This document shows, in pieces, positions 9,468 through 20,204 of a stretch of 64,000 bases of DNA. A program made the position numbers and the translations under genes. How positions within the stretch are numbered: the stretch's first letter is position 1; the number at the start of each line of letters is the position of its first letter. Source of the stretch: Catelliglobosispora koreensis DSM 44566 (GTDB lineage: Bacteria; Actinomycetota; Actinomycetes; Mycobacteriales; Micromonosporaceae); the NCBI RefSeq assembly GCF_000379685.1, contig NZ_KB903252.1, positions 124,206 to 188,205 of the forward strand, in the 5' to 3' direction. A model generated the notes under the pieces. The model made no database searches. It saw only the letters and a list, made by a program, of their open reading frames with translations, and was not told the DNA's origin.

Positions 9468-9482
9468 AACGTATCGAAGCTG

Positions 9483-9785
9483 TTAGCGGCCGAGGAAGGC
9501 GCTGAGGGCTTGAGCGGTGGTGTCCGCCGCCGGCTTGGCGAGCTCAAGCTTGAGCCACAGGCCGAGGCCGATGATGCAAGCGAGCCACACGATGCCGACG
9601 AGCAGGGTGTAACGGTCGAGGTTCTTCTCCGCGACCGAGGAGCCGGCCAGGCTGGTCGACACACCGCCACCGAACATGCTCGACATGCCGCCGCCCTTGC
9701 CGCGGTGCAGCAGGATCAGCATGGTCAGGATGGCGCTGGTGATAACCAGCAACACGATCAACGTGTAGGCAAAGCCGATCGGCAT
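9483..9785 (-). CDS. secG: Preprotein translocase subunit SecG
   Basis: Small inner-membrane subunit of the SecYEG protein-export channel. It has two hydrophobic helices (AYTLIVLLVITSAILTMLIL and YTLLVGIVWLACIIGLGLWL) separated by the glycine-rich loop HRGKGGGMSSMFGGGV, the SecG hallmark. Two ATGs lie six bases apart; the second (9785) is 8 nt from GAGG and is preferred over the first, which is only 2 nt away. The protein is 100 residues, with about 20 extra C-terminal residues compared with the shortest SecG. In most actinobacteria it follows tpiA directly; here a binding-protein gene intervenes. Confidence 0.93.
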   Translation of the reverse strand: MPIGFAYTLIVLLVITSAILTMLILLHRGKGGGMSSMFGGGVSTSLAGSSVAEKNLDRYTLLVGIVWLACIIGLGLWLKLELAKPAADTTAQALSAFLGR

Positions 9786-9837
9786 GATCATTTCCTCGGT
9801 TAGTCAGGGGTCGGAGCGTAGGCGGGACAAGAATACT

Positions 9838-11556
9838 CTAAGACGGCGATCCTGCTGTGCTCAAAAGGCCCATGGATGCCAGATCGGGCATGCCGAACGC
9901 GGAGTGAATGAACGCGCCCGCCACGTTTGACCCGTGCAAACGGATGGCCTGAGAGTAAATGATCGGGATCGTGGTCGCCTTCTGCTGCAGCCTCTTGTCG
10001 ATCTCAGCCCAGTGCGCCCACTGCCGCTCGATGTTGTTTTCGAGCATGGCCTCGTCGATCATTCCGTCGATCTCGGGGTCCTGCAGATAGGAGTAGTTCG
10101 AGCCACCGATCGGTGCCGCCTGTGTCGCCACTTCCGTGCTCTTGAAAAGCGCCGGAAGCACGGCAGAACCGTTTGCCCAGTCAGGAATCCAGCCCACGTA
10201 AGCCATGTGCAGCTTGGTCTGCTGGTCGTAACGCTTCAGCAGGTTGTAGTAGTCGCCGGGCGGGATCGGGCGGAACGTGAGCTTGATGCCGAGCTCAAGG
10301 TAGGGCTCGACCATCGTCTTCATGTAACGGTTGGTCGTGGCGGCCACGTCAGGGTGAGCGACGATCAGCTCGGCGGGGCAGGTCACGCCATCGGTCTTGG
10401 CCTGGTTGAGCAGTTCCTGCGCGCGCTTGAGGTCGCCGTCGCCATTGGTGATGGCCGTGTTGTAGAAGTCGAACGGCTGATAGGCCTGCAGCGTCGGCGG
10501 CAGCACGGTCGTGGCCAGGTCACCGAGCAGTGAGCCACCCATCGCCTGGCGGAACTTGCGCTTATTGAACGCGAACGCCAGCGCCTGCCGGCACTTCTCC
10601 GGGACGAGCTTGGCGTTGAGCGCCATGTACCGGACCGCTCCCATAGGGCCAGACGCGGTGCGCGACAGCAGCGCCGGGTCGGTCATGACCTGCTGCACGA
10701 AGTTTGGCGCGACATCCTGCGACAGCATGATCGTGTTCTGGTTGTCGCCCTGGTTCTCGATGAGCGCGTTGGTCACCGCGGGAACGTTGCGGTCAGCCTT
10801 GAGGACGATCTCGTCCGGGAACGCCCGGCGAACCTTGTCCACCGTGGCCGACCAGTGCTCGTTGCGCACGAAAACCATCTCGGTATCGCTGCGGCTCTTG
10901 ATTTTGTAAGGCCCGCTCGTCAACGGCGCGCGGTTGAACGCGTCTTTGTCGCTGTCAGCACCTGGCTTGACCGGGGCGAAGATCGGCAGCGCGACAGCGT
11001 AGTTGAAATCGCCGACCGGGTGCTTGAGCTGATAGCGGATCGTCTTCGTGTCGGGACACGTCACCGACTTGAGCCCCTCGGTGTTGCCGCCAATGAACGG
11101 CCCTTGATAGGCCGGCTCGTTGTCTTTCAAGTAACTGCGGGCGTAAGGCAAACCTGCCGCGAAGCTGGCGAAGTTGCGTTCCGCGCCGTACTTGAGCTGG
11201 GCACAGGTGATCGGGGATCCATCGGCCCACTTGATTCCGGGGCGGAGCTGGAACTCCCACATCGTGTTGTTCTCGCTGGCCCGGCCGAGGTCATTAGCCA
11301 GGTCAGGGACGATGTCGCCACTGGCCTTGCCCGACTCGGTCTTGAAGGTCGTCAGCGTCCTGGTGATCAGCCGGCTGACGTTGGCATCCACGGCCTGAGT
11401 GATGCGCTGCGGGTCGAGATCGGACGGCAGCGCGTTGAGGACCACCCGCAGAGTGCCACCGGTTTGGATGGCCGGCGCGGTATCTGTCGGGGAGTTACAG
11501 GCGGCAAGACTAACCGCGAGCAGAGCCGCGGCGGCAATGCGTGAGGGGTGACGCAT
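9838..11556 (-). CDS. Peptide-type ABC transporter substrate-binding lipoprotein
   Basis: Extracellular solute-binding protein of family 5 (OppA/DppA-like), 572 residues from ATG 11556. It has a lipoprotein signal, MRHPSRIAAAALLAVSLAAC, with the lipobox LAAC. It continues with family-5 features such as DPQRITQAVD, WEFQLRPGIKWADGSPITC and YKIKSRSDTEMVFVRNEHW. The frame continues 8 codons upstream of the chosen ATG, but the chosen start puts the basic residues directly before the hydrophobic core. No permease or ATPase gene is adjacent, so it is an orphan here; substrate and partner transporter are unknown. It lies between tpiA and secG, which are usually neighbours. Confidence 0.9.
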   Translation of the reverse strand: MRHPSRIAAAALLAVSLAACNSPTDTAPAIQTGGTLRVVLNALPSDLDPQRITQAVDANVSRLITRTLTTFKTESGKASGDIVPDLANDLGRASENNTMWEFQLRPGIKWADGSPITCAQLKYGAERNFASFAAGLPYARSYLKDNEPAYQGPFIGGNTEGLKSVTCPDTKTIRYQLKHPVGDFNYAVALPIFAPVKPGADSDKDAFNRAPLTSGPYKIKSRSDTEMVFVRNEHWSATVDKVRRAFPDEIVLKADRNVPAVTNALIENQGDNQNTIMLSQDVAPNFVQQVMTDPALLSRTASGPMGAVRYMALNAKLVPEKCRQALAFAFNKRKFRQAMGGSLLGDLATTVLPPTLQAYQPFDFYNTAITNGDGDLKRAQELLNQAKTDGVTCPAELIVAHPDVAATTNRYMKTMVEPYLELGIKLTFRPIPPGDYYNLLKRYDQQTKLHMAYVGWIPDWANGSAVLPALFKSTEVATQAAPIGGSNYSYLQDPEIDGMIDEAMLENNIERQWAHWAEIDKRLQQKATTIPIIYSQAIRLHGSNVAGAFIHSAFGMPDLASMGLLSTAGSPS

Positions 11557-11575
11557 GGTTGCACACTCTAGGGTG

Positions 11576-11604
11576 CCCACCCGGGTGTTAAGAACCCGGG
11601 TGGG
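11576..11604. terminator. GC-rich hairpin after tpiA, in front of the binding-protein gene
   Basis: Stem cccacccgggt / acccgggtggg (11 bp) with a 7-nt loop, between the tpiA stop (11615) and the ATG at 11556. It probably ends or attenuates transcription of gap-pgk-tpiA. No T-run follows on the minus strand. It lies 20 nt upstream of the binding-protein start, so it may also shape that leader. Confidence 0.55.
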
Positions 11605-11614
11605 GTAAGTAGTT

Positions 11615-12394
11615 TTATTTACCTAGGCGGCAAATGCGGGCAAACTCCTCGGCGTCGAGGCTCGCCCCGCCCACCAAAGCACCGTCCACATCGGCTTCGG
11701 CCATGATCTCGCCGACGTTGGCCGCCTTGACCGACCCTCCATAGAGGATCCGCACGGCCTGTGCCACGGTGTCGCCCTGTGTCTCGGCCAGCCGCGCCCG
11801 GATCGCGCCAATGACCTCCTGCGCGTCGGCGGGAGTGGCCGTCTTGCCCGTGCCAATCGCCCAGACCGGCTCGTAGGCCACGACGACCTTTTCCACCTGA
11901 GCCGGCGTCAGCCCGGCCAAGCCACCGTCGAGCTGCGCCAGCGTGTACTCCACGTGGGTGCCAGCCTCACGGATGTCCAGGCCCTCGCCCACGCACAGGA
12001 TCGGCGTCAAGTCGTTGGTCAGCGCGGCTTTGACCTTGCTGTTGACCAGAGCATCGTCCTCGTTGTGGTACTGACGGCGCTCCGAGTGGCCCACCGTGAC
12101 ATAGGTGCAGCCGAGCTTGGCCAGCATCGGGCCGGAGATGTCACCGGTGTAGGCGCCGGAGGCGAACGGCGACAGATCCTGTGCGCCGTACCCGATGAGC
12201 AGTTTCTCGCCATCGACAAGCGTCTGAACGCTGCGGATATGCGTAAACGGCGGCAACACCACGACGTCAACGTCATTGAGCTGCTGTTCGGTTAGCGTCA
12301 GCGCGACTTTCTGCGCCAGGGAGATGGCCTCATAGTGGTTGAGGTTCATCTTCCAGTTGCCCGCCATCAATGGCTTGCGCTTCGATGCGTCCAT
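11615..12394 (-). CDS. tpiA: Triosephosphate isomerase
   Basis: Interconverts dihydroxyacetone phosphate and glyceraldehyde-3-phosphate. It is 259 residues, a TIM barrel, with catalytic Lys in GNWKMNLN near residue 14, the electrophilic His in VTVGHSERR and the catalytic base Glu in [12 protein letters not shown]. Phosphate-binding [11 protein letters not shown] lies near the C-terminus. It starts two bases after the pgk stop. Third gene of the gap-pgk-tpiA glycolytic operon. Confidence 0.98.
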   Translation of the reverse strand: MDASKRKPLMAGNWKMNLNHYEAISLAQKVALTLTEQQLNDVDVVVLPPFTHIRSVQTLVDGEKLLIGYGAQDLSPFASGAYTGDISGPMLAKLGCTYVTVGHSERRQYHNEDDALVNSKVKAALTNDLTPILCVGEGLDIREAGTHVEYTLAQLDGGLAGLTPAQVEKVVVAYEPVWAIGTGKTATPADAQEVIGAIRARLAETQGDTVAQAVRILYGGSVKAANVGEIMAEADVDGALVGGASLDAEEFARICRLGK

Positions 12395-12396
12395 GC

Positions 12397-13598
12397 TCAG
12401 ATTCCCAACGCCGCGAGGCCCGGAAGGACCTTGCCCTCAAGGTATTCCAGCGACGCTCCGCCGCCGGTCGAGATGTGGCTGAAGGCTTCATCCTTGAGCC
12501 CAAGCGCCCGCACGGCGGCAGCCGAGTCGCCTCCACCAACGACGGTGAAAGCGCCTGAGGCGGCGATGGCCTGAGCCACGCCGAGGGTTCCGGCCGCGAA
12601 AGGCGCCAGCTCGAAGACGCCCATAGGACCATTCCAGAACACCGTTTTGGTACCAGCCAGAGCCTGCGAGAAGTCCTTAACCGATTCCGGGCCGATGTCT
12701 AGCCCGAGCCACCCGTCCGGGATAGCCGCGGCGTCCACAGTGGACACCTGCGCGTCGGCGGCGAACTTGTCCCCGATCACGATGTCGCGCGGGAGCACGA
12801 TCTTGTCACCGTGCGCGGCGAGCAGCTCCTTGCACGTGTCCACCATTTCGTCCTGAAGCAGGGAGCCTCCAACGGAGTATCCCTTGGCTTTAAGGAACGT
12901 GAAGCACATGCCGCCGCCGATGAGGAGCTTGTCCGCTTTGGACAGCAGCGCCTCGATGACGGCCAGTTTATCGGAGACCTTGGAGCCGCCAAGCACGACC
13001 ACATAAGGCTTTTCCGGGTTCTCGGTGAGCTTCTTGAGAACCTCGACCTCTTTGCCAACGAGCTGGCCAGCCTGGTGCGGCAGCCGCGCGGCGACGTCGT
13101 AAACGCTGGCGTGCTTGCGGTGCACCGCACCGAACGCGTCGTCAACGTAAACGTCGGCCAATGCGGCCAGCTGGTCGGCGAAGGCGCCACGCTCAGCGTC
13201 GTCCTTGCTGGTCTCGCCCGCGTTGAAACGCAGGTTCTCCAGGAGCGCCACGTCACCCTTGCCAAGAGCGTCCACAGTGGACTGTGCGCTCGGGCCAATG
13301 GTGTCGGTGGCGAACGCGACTGGCGCGTCAAGGAGTTCGCCGAGACGGACCGCCACCGGCCCGAGCGTGTACTTAGCCTGATCTGCCGTTGGCACTGGCG
13401 TGCCAAGTGGTTCGCCCTTGGGACGGCCCAGGTGCGAGATGACGATGACGCTCGCGCCGGCTTCGCGCAGCGCCCGGATCGTCGGCAGGACCGCCTTGAT
13501 CCGGCCATCATCCGCGATGACGCCCGGCTGGTCCTTCAGGAACGGCACGTTGAGGTCGGCGCGCAAAAGCACGCGCCGACCGTCGACACTCGGGAACA

Positions 13599-13599
<1 letters not shown>
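12397..13599 (-). CDS. pgk: Phosphoglycerate kinase
   Basis: Makes ATP from 1,3-bisphosphoglycerate. It is 400 residues, full length, with N-terminal [11 protein letters not shown] and [13 protein letters not shown], the hinge region [14 protein letters not shown], and the C-terminal nucleotide-binding [10 protein letters not shown] and [11 protein letters not shown]. Its ATG shares one base with the gap stop (TAATG), which implies coupled translation. Confidence 0.98.
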
Positions 13600-14696
<1,097 letters not shown>

Positions 14697-15677
14697 CTAC
14701 ACGGACAGCATTTCCGCAGTGACAGCAGCTTCGGTGTCTGGGATGCCAAGGTCACGCGCGCGTTTGTCAGCGAGGGCGAGCAGGCGCCGGATCCGCCCGG
14801 CGATAGCGTCCTTCGTCAATGGCGGGTCAGCTAGGCCACCCAGCTCTTCCAATGATGCCTGACGATGTTCGAGGCGGAGCTTGCCGGCACTCGTCAGGTG
14901 ACTTGGCGCGTCCTCGGAAAGGATCTCCAGCGCCCGGGTGACCCGCGCCGCCGCCGCGACGGCCGCCCTAGCTGAGCGCCGCAGGTTCGCGTCGTCGAAG
15001 TTCGCCAGGCGGTTCGCGGTGGCCCGCACCTCACGCCGGACTCTTCTTTCCTCCCACGCGAGCACGCTGGCGTGGGCACCGATGCGGGTCAGCAGCGCCG
15101 CGATGGCGTCACCATCCTTGACCACGACCCGGTCGACTCCCCTGACCTCGCGCGCCTTGGCGCTGATGCCCAGTCGCCGTGCCGCGCCCACGAGAGCGAG
15201 CGCCGACTCCGGGCCCGGGCACGTGATCTCCAGGGCGCAGGAGCGCCCTGGCTCGGTCAGTGAGCCGTGTGCCAGGAACGCACCGCGCCAGGCGGCCACG
15301 GCACAGCAGACCAGCCCGTTGACGACGTTCTGCGGGAGGCCGCGCACGGGCCGTCCCCGCACGTCGAGCAGGCCCGTCTGGCGGGCGAGCGCTTCACCGT
15401 CCTTGACGATGCGCACGATGTAGTGGCTGGCCTTGCGCAGGCCACCGGACGCCAGGATGTGGACTTCCGACGGGTACCCGAAAAGGTCCGCGATCGAGGT
15501 GCGCAGCCGGCGTGCCACCGCCCCGGTGTCGAGCTCCGCCTCCACGACCACGCGGCCGGAGACGATGTGCAGGCCACCAGCAAAGCGCAGCAGAGCGGCC
15601 ATTTCGGCTCGGCGGCAGCAGGGCTTGGGCACGTCAACCCGGCTCAGCTCATCTTTCACAGCTGCGGTCATCGCCAT
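14697..15677 (-). CDS. whiA: DNA-binding protein WhiA
   Basis: Conserved Gram-positive regulator; in Streptomyces it switches on sporulation septation genes with WhiB. It is 326 residues with the N-terminal LAGLIDADG-like (homing-endonuclease fold) half and a C-terminal helix-turn-helix half ([20 protein letters not shown]). GAGGTG precedes the ATG by about 8 nt. It lies downstream of yvcK and rapZ, the canonical order. Its presence is consistent with, but does not prove, a sporulating organism, since WhiA also occurs in non-sporulators. Confidence 0.96.
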   Translation of the reverse strand: MAMTAAVKDELSRVDVPKPCCRRAEMAALLRFAGGLHIVSGRVVVEAELDTGAVARRLRTSIADLFGYPSEVHILASGGLRKASHYIVRIVKDGEALARQTGLLDVRGRPVRGLPQNVVNGLVCCAVAAWRGAFLAHGSLTEPGRSCALEITCPGPESALALVGAARRLGISAKAREVRGVDRVVVKDGDAIAALLTRIGAHASVLAWEERRVRREVRATANRLANFDDANLRRSARAAVAAAARVTRALEILSEDAPSHLTSAGKLRLEHRQASLEELGGLADPPLTKDAIAGRIRRLLALADKRARDLGIPDTEAAVTAEMLSV

Positions 15678-15722
15678 TGTGTAGTCACCTCGGGGCCGGG
15701 AATCGCTTAAGTTCGTACGTGC

Positions 15723-16649
15723 TTAACGAGCGGTGCCCAAGAGCGGCACCAAGGCTTGGCCCATTCGGACCGGATCGTGTCTTGCGGTGCCGTCTTGGAC
15801 GGCGATGGAGCCAGAAGCGATCCGGGCACCAAGCATCCGCGCCGCATTTGCGACGGGCTCAGGGTCCGGAACAGCACCATTGTCCACAAGCACCATATCT
15901 ACCCGCAAATCAGGCAGATATCGGGCCAGGGCCGCAAGATGGTCCGGAAGGGACAGACCGGCAGTTTCGTTGTCAGCGGCCAAGTTCAAAGTGACCAGCC
16001 GGCGGGCCGGGCTGTCCACAATGGCCTTCGCCAAATCCGGGACGATCAGATGCGGAATGACACTCGTGTACCAGCTGCCTGGCCCAAAGAGCAGCCAGTC
16101 GGCCTCCGCGATGGCGTGAAGCGCCTCCGCGCAAGCGGCCGGGGCTGGCGGAACGATCCGCACTTCGAGCACCTCGCCAGCCGCGACAGCCACCTCATGC
16201 TGGCCGTTGATCGTCACCACTTCGCCGTCGCGCAACAGATCCGCTTCGATACCAAGCGGTTCGCACGCCATCGGCAACACCCGGCCGACCGCGTTCACCA
16301 TCGAGGCGGCGTGATCTAGCGCCAGCACCGGATCGTTGACCAGCTCCATCAGCCCGCACAACACCAGATTGCCCACGGGATGGCCACTGAGCGCGTCGCT
16401 GCCGGGAAAACGGTACTGGAACAGGGCTGCGTTGCCAGTGCTGAGTTTGTCCTCTCCAGCGAGCGCTGCGAGGGCCTGGCGGAGATCGCCGGGCGGCAGG
16501 ACCCCACGGTCGGCGCGCAGCCGGCCGCTGGAACCGCCGTCATCGGCGACAGTAACCACGGCTGTGATCTCCAGCGGAAGACCGGTTGCCCGCAAGGCCC
16601 GCAATGTCGCGCCCAGGCCGTGCCCGCCGCCAAATGCCACTACCCGCAA
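15723..16649 (-). CDS. yvcK: YvcK/GlmR-type protein (gluconeogenesis factor, CofD-like fold)
   Basis: Member of the YvcK/CofD-like family. In Bacillus the orthologue binds UDP-GlcNAc and supports cell-wall precursor supply during gluconeogenic growth. It is 308 residues, with the N-terminal motif VVAFGGGHGLGATLRALR and TVADDGGSSGRLR near residue 34, PGDLRQALAAL, and FGPGSWYTSVIPHL in the second half. It lies 4 bp after rapZ and 45 bp before whiA. The role in this organism is inferred from the family and the conserved cluster. Confidence 0.94.
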   Translation of the reverse strand: MRVVAFGGGHGLGATLRALRATGLPLEITAVVTVADDGGSSGRLRADRGVLPPGDLRQALAALAGEDKLSTGNAALFQYRFPGSDALSGHPVGNLVLCGLMELVNDPVLALDHAASMVNAVGRVLPMACEPLGIEADLLRDGEVVTINGQHEVAVAAGEVLEVRIVPPAPAACAEALHAIAEADWLLFGPGSWYTSVIPHLIVPDLAKAIVDSPARRLVTLNLAADNETAGLSLPDHLAALARYLPDLRVDMVLVDNGAVPDPEPVANAARMLGARIASGSIAVQDGTARHDPVRMGQALVPLLGTAR

Positions 16650-16653
16650 CTAC

Positions 16654-17577
16654 TCACTCCCGTCCCAGATCGCGGTGCTGCGCGTGCGCCAGCAGCCGCT
16701 GCTCACGCAACCGCCGTGCCAGCTCCTCAGCGATGGCAACGCTGCGGTGCTTGCCACCGGTACACCCGACGGCGATGGTCAGGTACCTCTTGCCCTCGCG
16801 CTCGAAACCAGGCGCGGTCGCTACGACAAGTTTCGCGTATGTCTCGACGAAGGTACCCGCACCGCGCTGTCCAAGCACATAGCTACTGACTGGTTCGTCC
16901 CTTCCTGTCTGTTCCCGCAGCTCCGGAACCCAGAACGGGTTGGGCAAGAATCGCGCGTCCAGCACGAAGTCAGCGTCAGGCGGAAGACCGTACTTAAAGC
17001 CGAAACTCAGCACCGTCACGCGCAATTTCAGGGCTTCCGGGCTGGCGAAAAGCTCCTCGACCCGGGTCCTGAGCTGATTGACGTTCAGGTGCGACGTGTC
17101 GATGAGCACGTCGGCTGACTCGCGCGCCTCAGCGAGCAGAGCCCGCTCGGCGGCGATGCCGTCAGATAAACGCCCTTGCCCCTGCAGCGGATGCGAGCGG
17201 CGCACGCTCTCAAACCGCCGGATAAGCACCTCATCGTCGGCGTCGACAAAGACCACACGCGGCTCAAAGCCGCGTTCACGCAACTCCCGGATCGCACCGG
17301 ACAGGTCAGTAGAAAACGCCCGGCTGCGCACGTCGAGCACCATCGCTGTCTGCCGCGCCGCTCCCCCGGCCTTGGCCGCCAGCTCCGCCATCTGCACCAT
17401 CAGCGCCTGCGGAAGGTTGTCGACCACGTAGTAGCCAACGTTTTCCAGCGCCCGCGCCACCGTGCTGCGCCCGCCACCGGAAACACCGGTGACCACTACG
17501 AGATCCGTCCCGGAGTGTTCCTCCGGAATCTCACCGGCCGCCGCAGCAACCGCACTCGCCATCAGCTCCGCCCCCAC
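16654..17577 (-). CDS. rapZ: RapZ/YvcJ-family nucleotide-binding protein
   Basis: P-loop protein of the RapZ (YvcJ) family, 307 residues from GTG 17577. The N-terminal Walker A is GVSGGGRST, with Arg instead of the usual Lys. The C-terminal domain has LSFGFKYGLPPDADFVLDAR and the conserved IAVGCTGGKHRSVAIAE. In E. coli this domain binds the sRNAs that control GlmS; an equivalent role here is not established. An in-frame ATG at 17563 could be the real start, with the same GGAG close by; the choice is uncertain by five codons. It clusters with yvcK and whiA. Confidence 0.94.
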   Translation of the reverse strand: MGAELMASAVAAAAGEIPEEHSGTDLVVVTGVSGGGRSTVARALENVGYYVVDNLPQALMVQMAELAAKAGGAARQTAMVLDVRSRAFSTDLSGAIRELRERGFEPRVVFVDADDEVLIRRFESVRRSHPLQGQGRLSDGIAAERALLAEARESADVLIDTSHLNVNQLRTRVEELFASPEALKLRVTVLSFGFKYGLPPDADFVLDARFLPNPFWVPELREQTGRDEPVSSYVLGQRGAGTFVETYAKLVVATAPGFEREGKRYLTIAVGCTGGKHRSVAIAEELARRLREQRLLAHAQHRDLGRE

Positions 17578-17707
17578 CGGGCAATATTAGACGGACACCA
17601 CAGCGGCCACGCCGGGCCGGTCCCCCCCGGCCGACCTGCGCTCACCGCCGCCGTACCCGCAAAACAGTCCTGATTGGAGAAACCATCAGCTTCAGGCTTT
17701 GCCCCGT

Positions 17708-19708
17708 TCACGAGGAATTGGCGGAGCTTTCTTGGTGCGGCACCTCGTCGTCAACTGTTGCTTCGGCGGGCTGAGGCTCGATGACTTCGGCACTGGCGGC
17801 TGCGCGGCGTTTACGGCCGTTGGCAGGGGCAGCCGATGGCGTGGTCTCGCCTTTGAGGGCGTCGAGAATCACCTGTGCGATGCGGGGCCCGATGCCCGGG
17901 ACGGCCGCGACATCGTCGAGGCTGGCGGCCGAAAGCCGTTTCACCGAACCGAATTGGCGCAGCAACGCTTGCCGGCGGGTCTTGCCGACGCCCGGCACAT
18001 TGTCCAGATCGGACATTGTCATGCGTACGGAACGCCGCTGGCGATGGAACGTGATCGCGAACCGGTGCGCCTCGTCGCGGACGCGCTGCAACAGATAGAG
18101 CCCCTCTGACGTGCGCGACATGATGACCGGCATCGGATCGTCGGGCAGCCAGACTTCTTCCAGCCGTTTCGCCAGCCCACACACGGCCACGTCGGTCACG
18201 CCCAGCTCGGTCATCACCGCCGCCGCGGCATTGACCTGTGGCCCACCACCGTCGACGACCACGAGCTGCGGCGGATAGGCGAATTTCTTCGGCCTTCCCT
18301 CGTCTTCGAGTTTTTCTTCCACCTGCATCCGGTGGAACCGGCGCCGGATCACTTCGCTGATCGCCGAAACATCGTCGGTCGCGCCCTTGATGACGAACCG
18401 GCGATAGTCACTCTTGCGGGCGATCCCATCTTCGAAGACCACCATCGACGCGACGACGTCGGTGCCCTGAATCTGGGAAATGTCAAAGCATTCGATGCGC
18501 AGCGGAGCCGTGGCCAAGCCAAGCGCGTCCTCGATCTCCTCCAGCGCGCGTCCCCTGGCGGTCAGGTCACCGGCCCGGCGCAGCTTGTGCTGCGCCAGCG
18601 CCTGCCCGGCGTTACGCGCGACGGTCTCCATCAGGGTCTTCTTGTCACCGCGCTGCGGAACCCGAAGGGCCACTTTGGACCCACGTTTTTGCGACAGCCA
18701 CTCCGACAGCGCGTCGGCGTCGCCGGGAAGCTCAGGAACGAGGAGCTCACGTGGCACGTCATTCTCGCCGGCCTCGTCGCCATAGATCTGCGTGCAGAAG
18801 TGATGCACCAGATCGCCGATCGTCAGGTCTTCGGTCTTTTCCACGATCCAGCCGCGCTGACCGCGCACGCGGCCCCCACGCACATGGAACACCTGAACCG
18901 CCGCCTCAAGCGGATCGTCAGCGAAGGCCACCACATCGGCGTCGGTGCCGTCACCGAGCACAATGGACTGTTTCTCCATCGCCCGGCGCAACGCCATGAG
19001 GTCGTCGCGCAGTCGAGCCGCCTGCTCATATTCCTGATGCTCGGCCGCCTCATACATATTGCGCTCGATCTTGCGCTGCATGTGTTCCGTGCGCCCGGCC
19101 ATGAACTCACAGAAGTCGAGCACGATGCCGCGATGGGTTTCCTCATCGACGCGCCCCACACACGGGGCGGAGCACTTGCCGATATCGCCGAGCAGGCAAG
19201 GACGGCCGATCTGGCCGGCCCGTTTGAACACCCCGGCCGAACACGTGCGCGCGGGGAAGATGCGCAGCAACAGATCTAGCGTTTCGCGGATCGCCCAGGC
19301 ATGGCTGTAGGGCCCGAAATAACGCACCCCTTTGCGTTTCGCCCCGCGCATCACCTGCAGTCGCGGAAACGCCTCGTCCAGCGTGACGGCAAGGTAGGGA
19401 TAGGACTTGTCGTCGCGATAGCGGACATTGAATTTCGGGTCGAACTCTTTGATCCAGGAGTATTCGAGCTGCAGCGCCTCGACCTCGGTCGTGACGACGA
19501 CCCAGTCCACAGACGACGCCGTGGTGACCATCTGCTGGGTGCGCTGATGCAGCGTCCACGGGTCGGCGAAATAGGAGTTGAGCCTGCTCCGCAAGCTCTT
19601 GGCCTTGCCGACGTAGATGATCCGCCCCGTGGCGTCACGGAACCGGTAAACCCCGGGCGCATCGGGAATCGTGCCCGGAGCAGGCCTATAAGTTATCGGA
19701 TCACCCAC
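17708..19708 (-). CDS. uvrC: UvrABC system protein C
   Basis: Dual-incision nuclease of nucleotide excision repair. It is 666 residues from GTG 19708. It has an N-terminal GIY-YIG nuclease ([20 protein letters not shown]), UVR motif near residue 210, central RNase H-like endonuclease with [14 protein letters not shown], and C-terminal helix-hairpin-helix pair ([19 protein letters not shown]). A further-upstream start at 19768 would overlap the Rieske gene by 29 bp and adds an atypical basic extension, so GTG 19708 is preferred. The C-terminus carries a short low-complexity tail after the HhH motifs. Confidence 0.96.
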   Translation of the reverse strand: MGDPITYRPAPGTIPDAPGVYRFRDATGRIIYVGKAKSLRSRLNSYFADPWTLHQRTQQMVTTASSVDWVVVTTEVEALQLEYSWIKEFDPKFNVRYRDDKSYPYLAVTLDEAFPRLQVMRGAKRKGVRYFGPYSHAWAIRETLDLLLRIFPARTCSAGVFKRAGQIGRPCLLGDIGKCSAPCVGRVDEETHRGIVLDFCEFMAGRTEHMQRKIERNMYEAAEHQEYEQAARLRDDLMALRRAMEKQSIVLGDGTDADVVAFADDPLEAAVQVFHVRGGRVRGQRGWIVEKTEDLTIGDLVHHFCTQIYGDEAGENDVPRELLVPELPGDADALSEWLSQKRGSKVALRVPQRGDKKTLMETVARNAGQALAQHKLRRAGDLTARGRALEEIEDALGLATAPLRIECFDISQIQGTDVVASMVVFEDGIARKSDYRRFVIKGATDDVSAISEVIRRRFHRMQVEEKLEDEGRPKKFAYPPQLVVVDGGGPQVNAAAAVMTELGVTDVAVCGLAKRLEEVWLPDDPMPVIMSRTSEGLYLLQRVRDEAHRFAITFHRQRRSVRMTMSDLDNVPGVGKTRRQALLRQFGSVKRLSAASLDDVAAVPGIGPRIAQVILDALKGETTPSAAPANGRKRRAAASAEVIEPQPAEATVDDEVPHQESSANSS

Positions 19709-19739
19709 GTCGGCAAGACTAGTACGACGGTGTGACTCC

Positions 19740-20198
19740 TCACGCGAGCGTGATAGTGCCGCCTTCAACCTTCAGGTTCTTCTTCGACAGCGCCTGCCGT
19801 GCCGGGCCGTTGAGCACCTTGCCATCGGCGATGGCGAACTCGCTGCCGTGGCAACCGCACTTGATTCTGCCGTTTTCGATCTTGGCCAGGATGCACTGCT
19901 GGTGGGTGCAGATCGCGTTGAGCCCGACGAACGTGCCAGCAGTCGGCTGCGTGATGACTACCTCGTCCTCACCAAAGATCTTGCCGCCTCCGACGGGGAT
20001 GTCACTCGTCTTGGCGGAGAACCCCTGAACCGGGGCCCCGGTTGTCGTCGCCGTGGTCGGCTTGGCCGTGCTGGTGCCGTTTGCCGTGCTGTTGGCCGCG
20101 GGGGTTTCCTCTCCCCCACAGGCCGCGAGCACGCCGGCGAGCCCGACGGCACCTGCCCCGGCGAAAACAGCCCGCCTGGACGCATGTACATCAGTCAC
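19740..20198 (-). CDS. Rieske [2Fe-2S] domain lipoprotein
   Basis: 152 residues. The N-terminus has a twin-arginine-like motif ([14 protein letters not shown]) and ends in a lipobox (LAAC), so it is probably Tat-exported and lipid-anchored. A Thr/Ala-rich linker leads to a Rieske domain with both cluster-binding motifs, CTHQQC and CGCHGSEF. It binds a 2Fe-2S cluster and presumably carries electrons; its partner is unknown. Such stand-alone Rieske lipoproteins are often found between uvrA and uvrC in actinobacteria. It follows uvrA by 6 bp in the same direction. Confidence 0.93.
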   Translation of the reverse strand: MTDVHASRRAVFAGAGAVGLAGVLAACGGEETPAANSTANGTSTAKPTTATTTGAPVQGFSAKTSDIPVGGGKIFGEDEVVITQPTAGTFVGLNAICTHQQCILAKIENGRIKCGCHGSEFAIADGKVLNGPARQALSKKNLKVEGGTITLA

Positions 20199-20204
20199 TG
20201 TTTG

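Noticed and set aside
17605-17635. GC-rich stem near gggccggtcccccccggcc upstream of the rapZ start region
   Set aside because: A short imperfect stem in very GC-rich sequence; position relative to uvrC could suit a terminator, but support is too weak to list.
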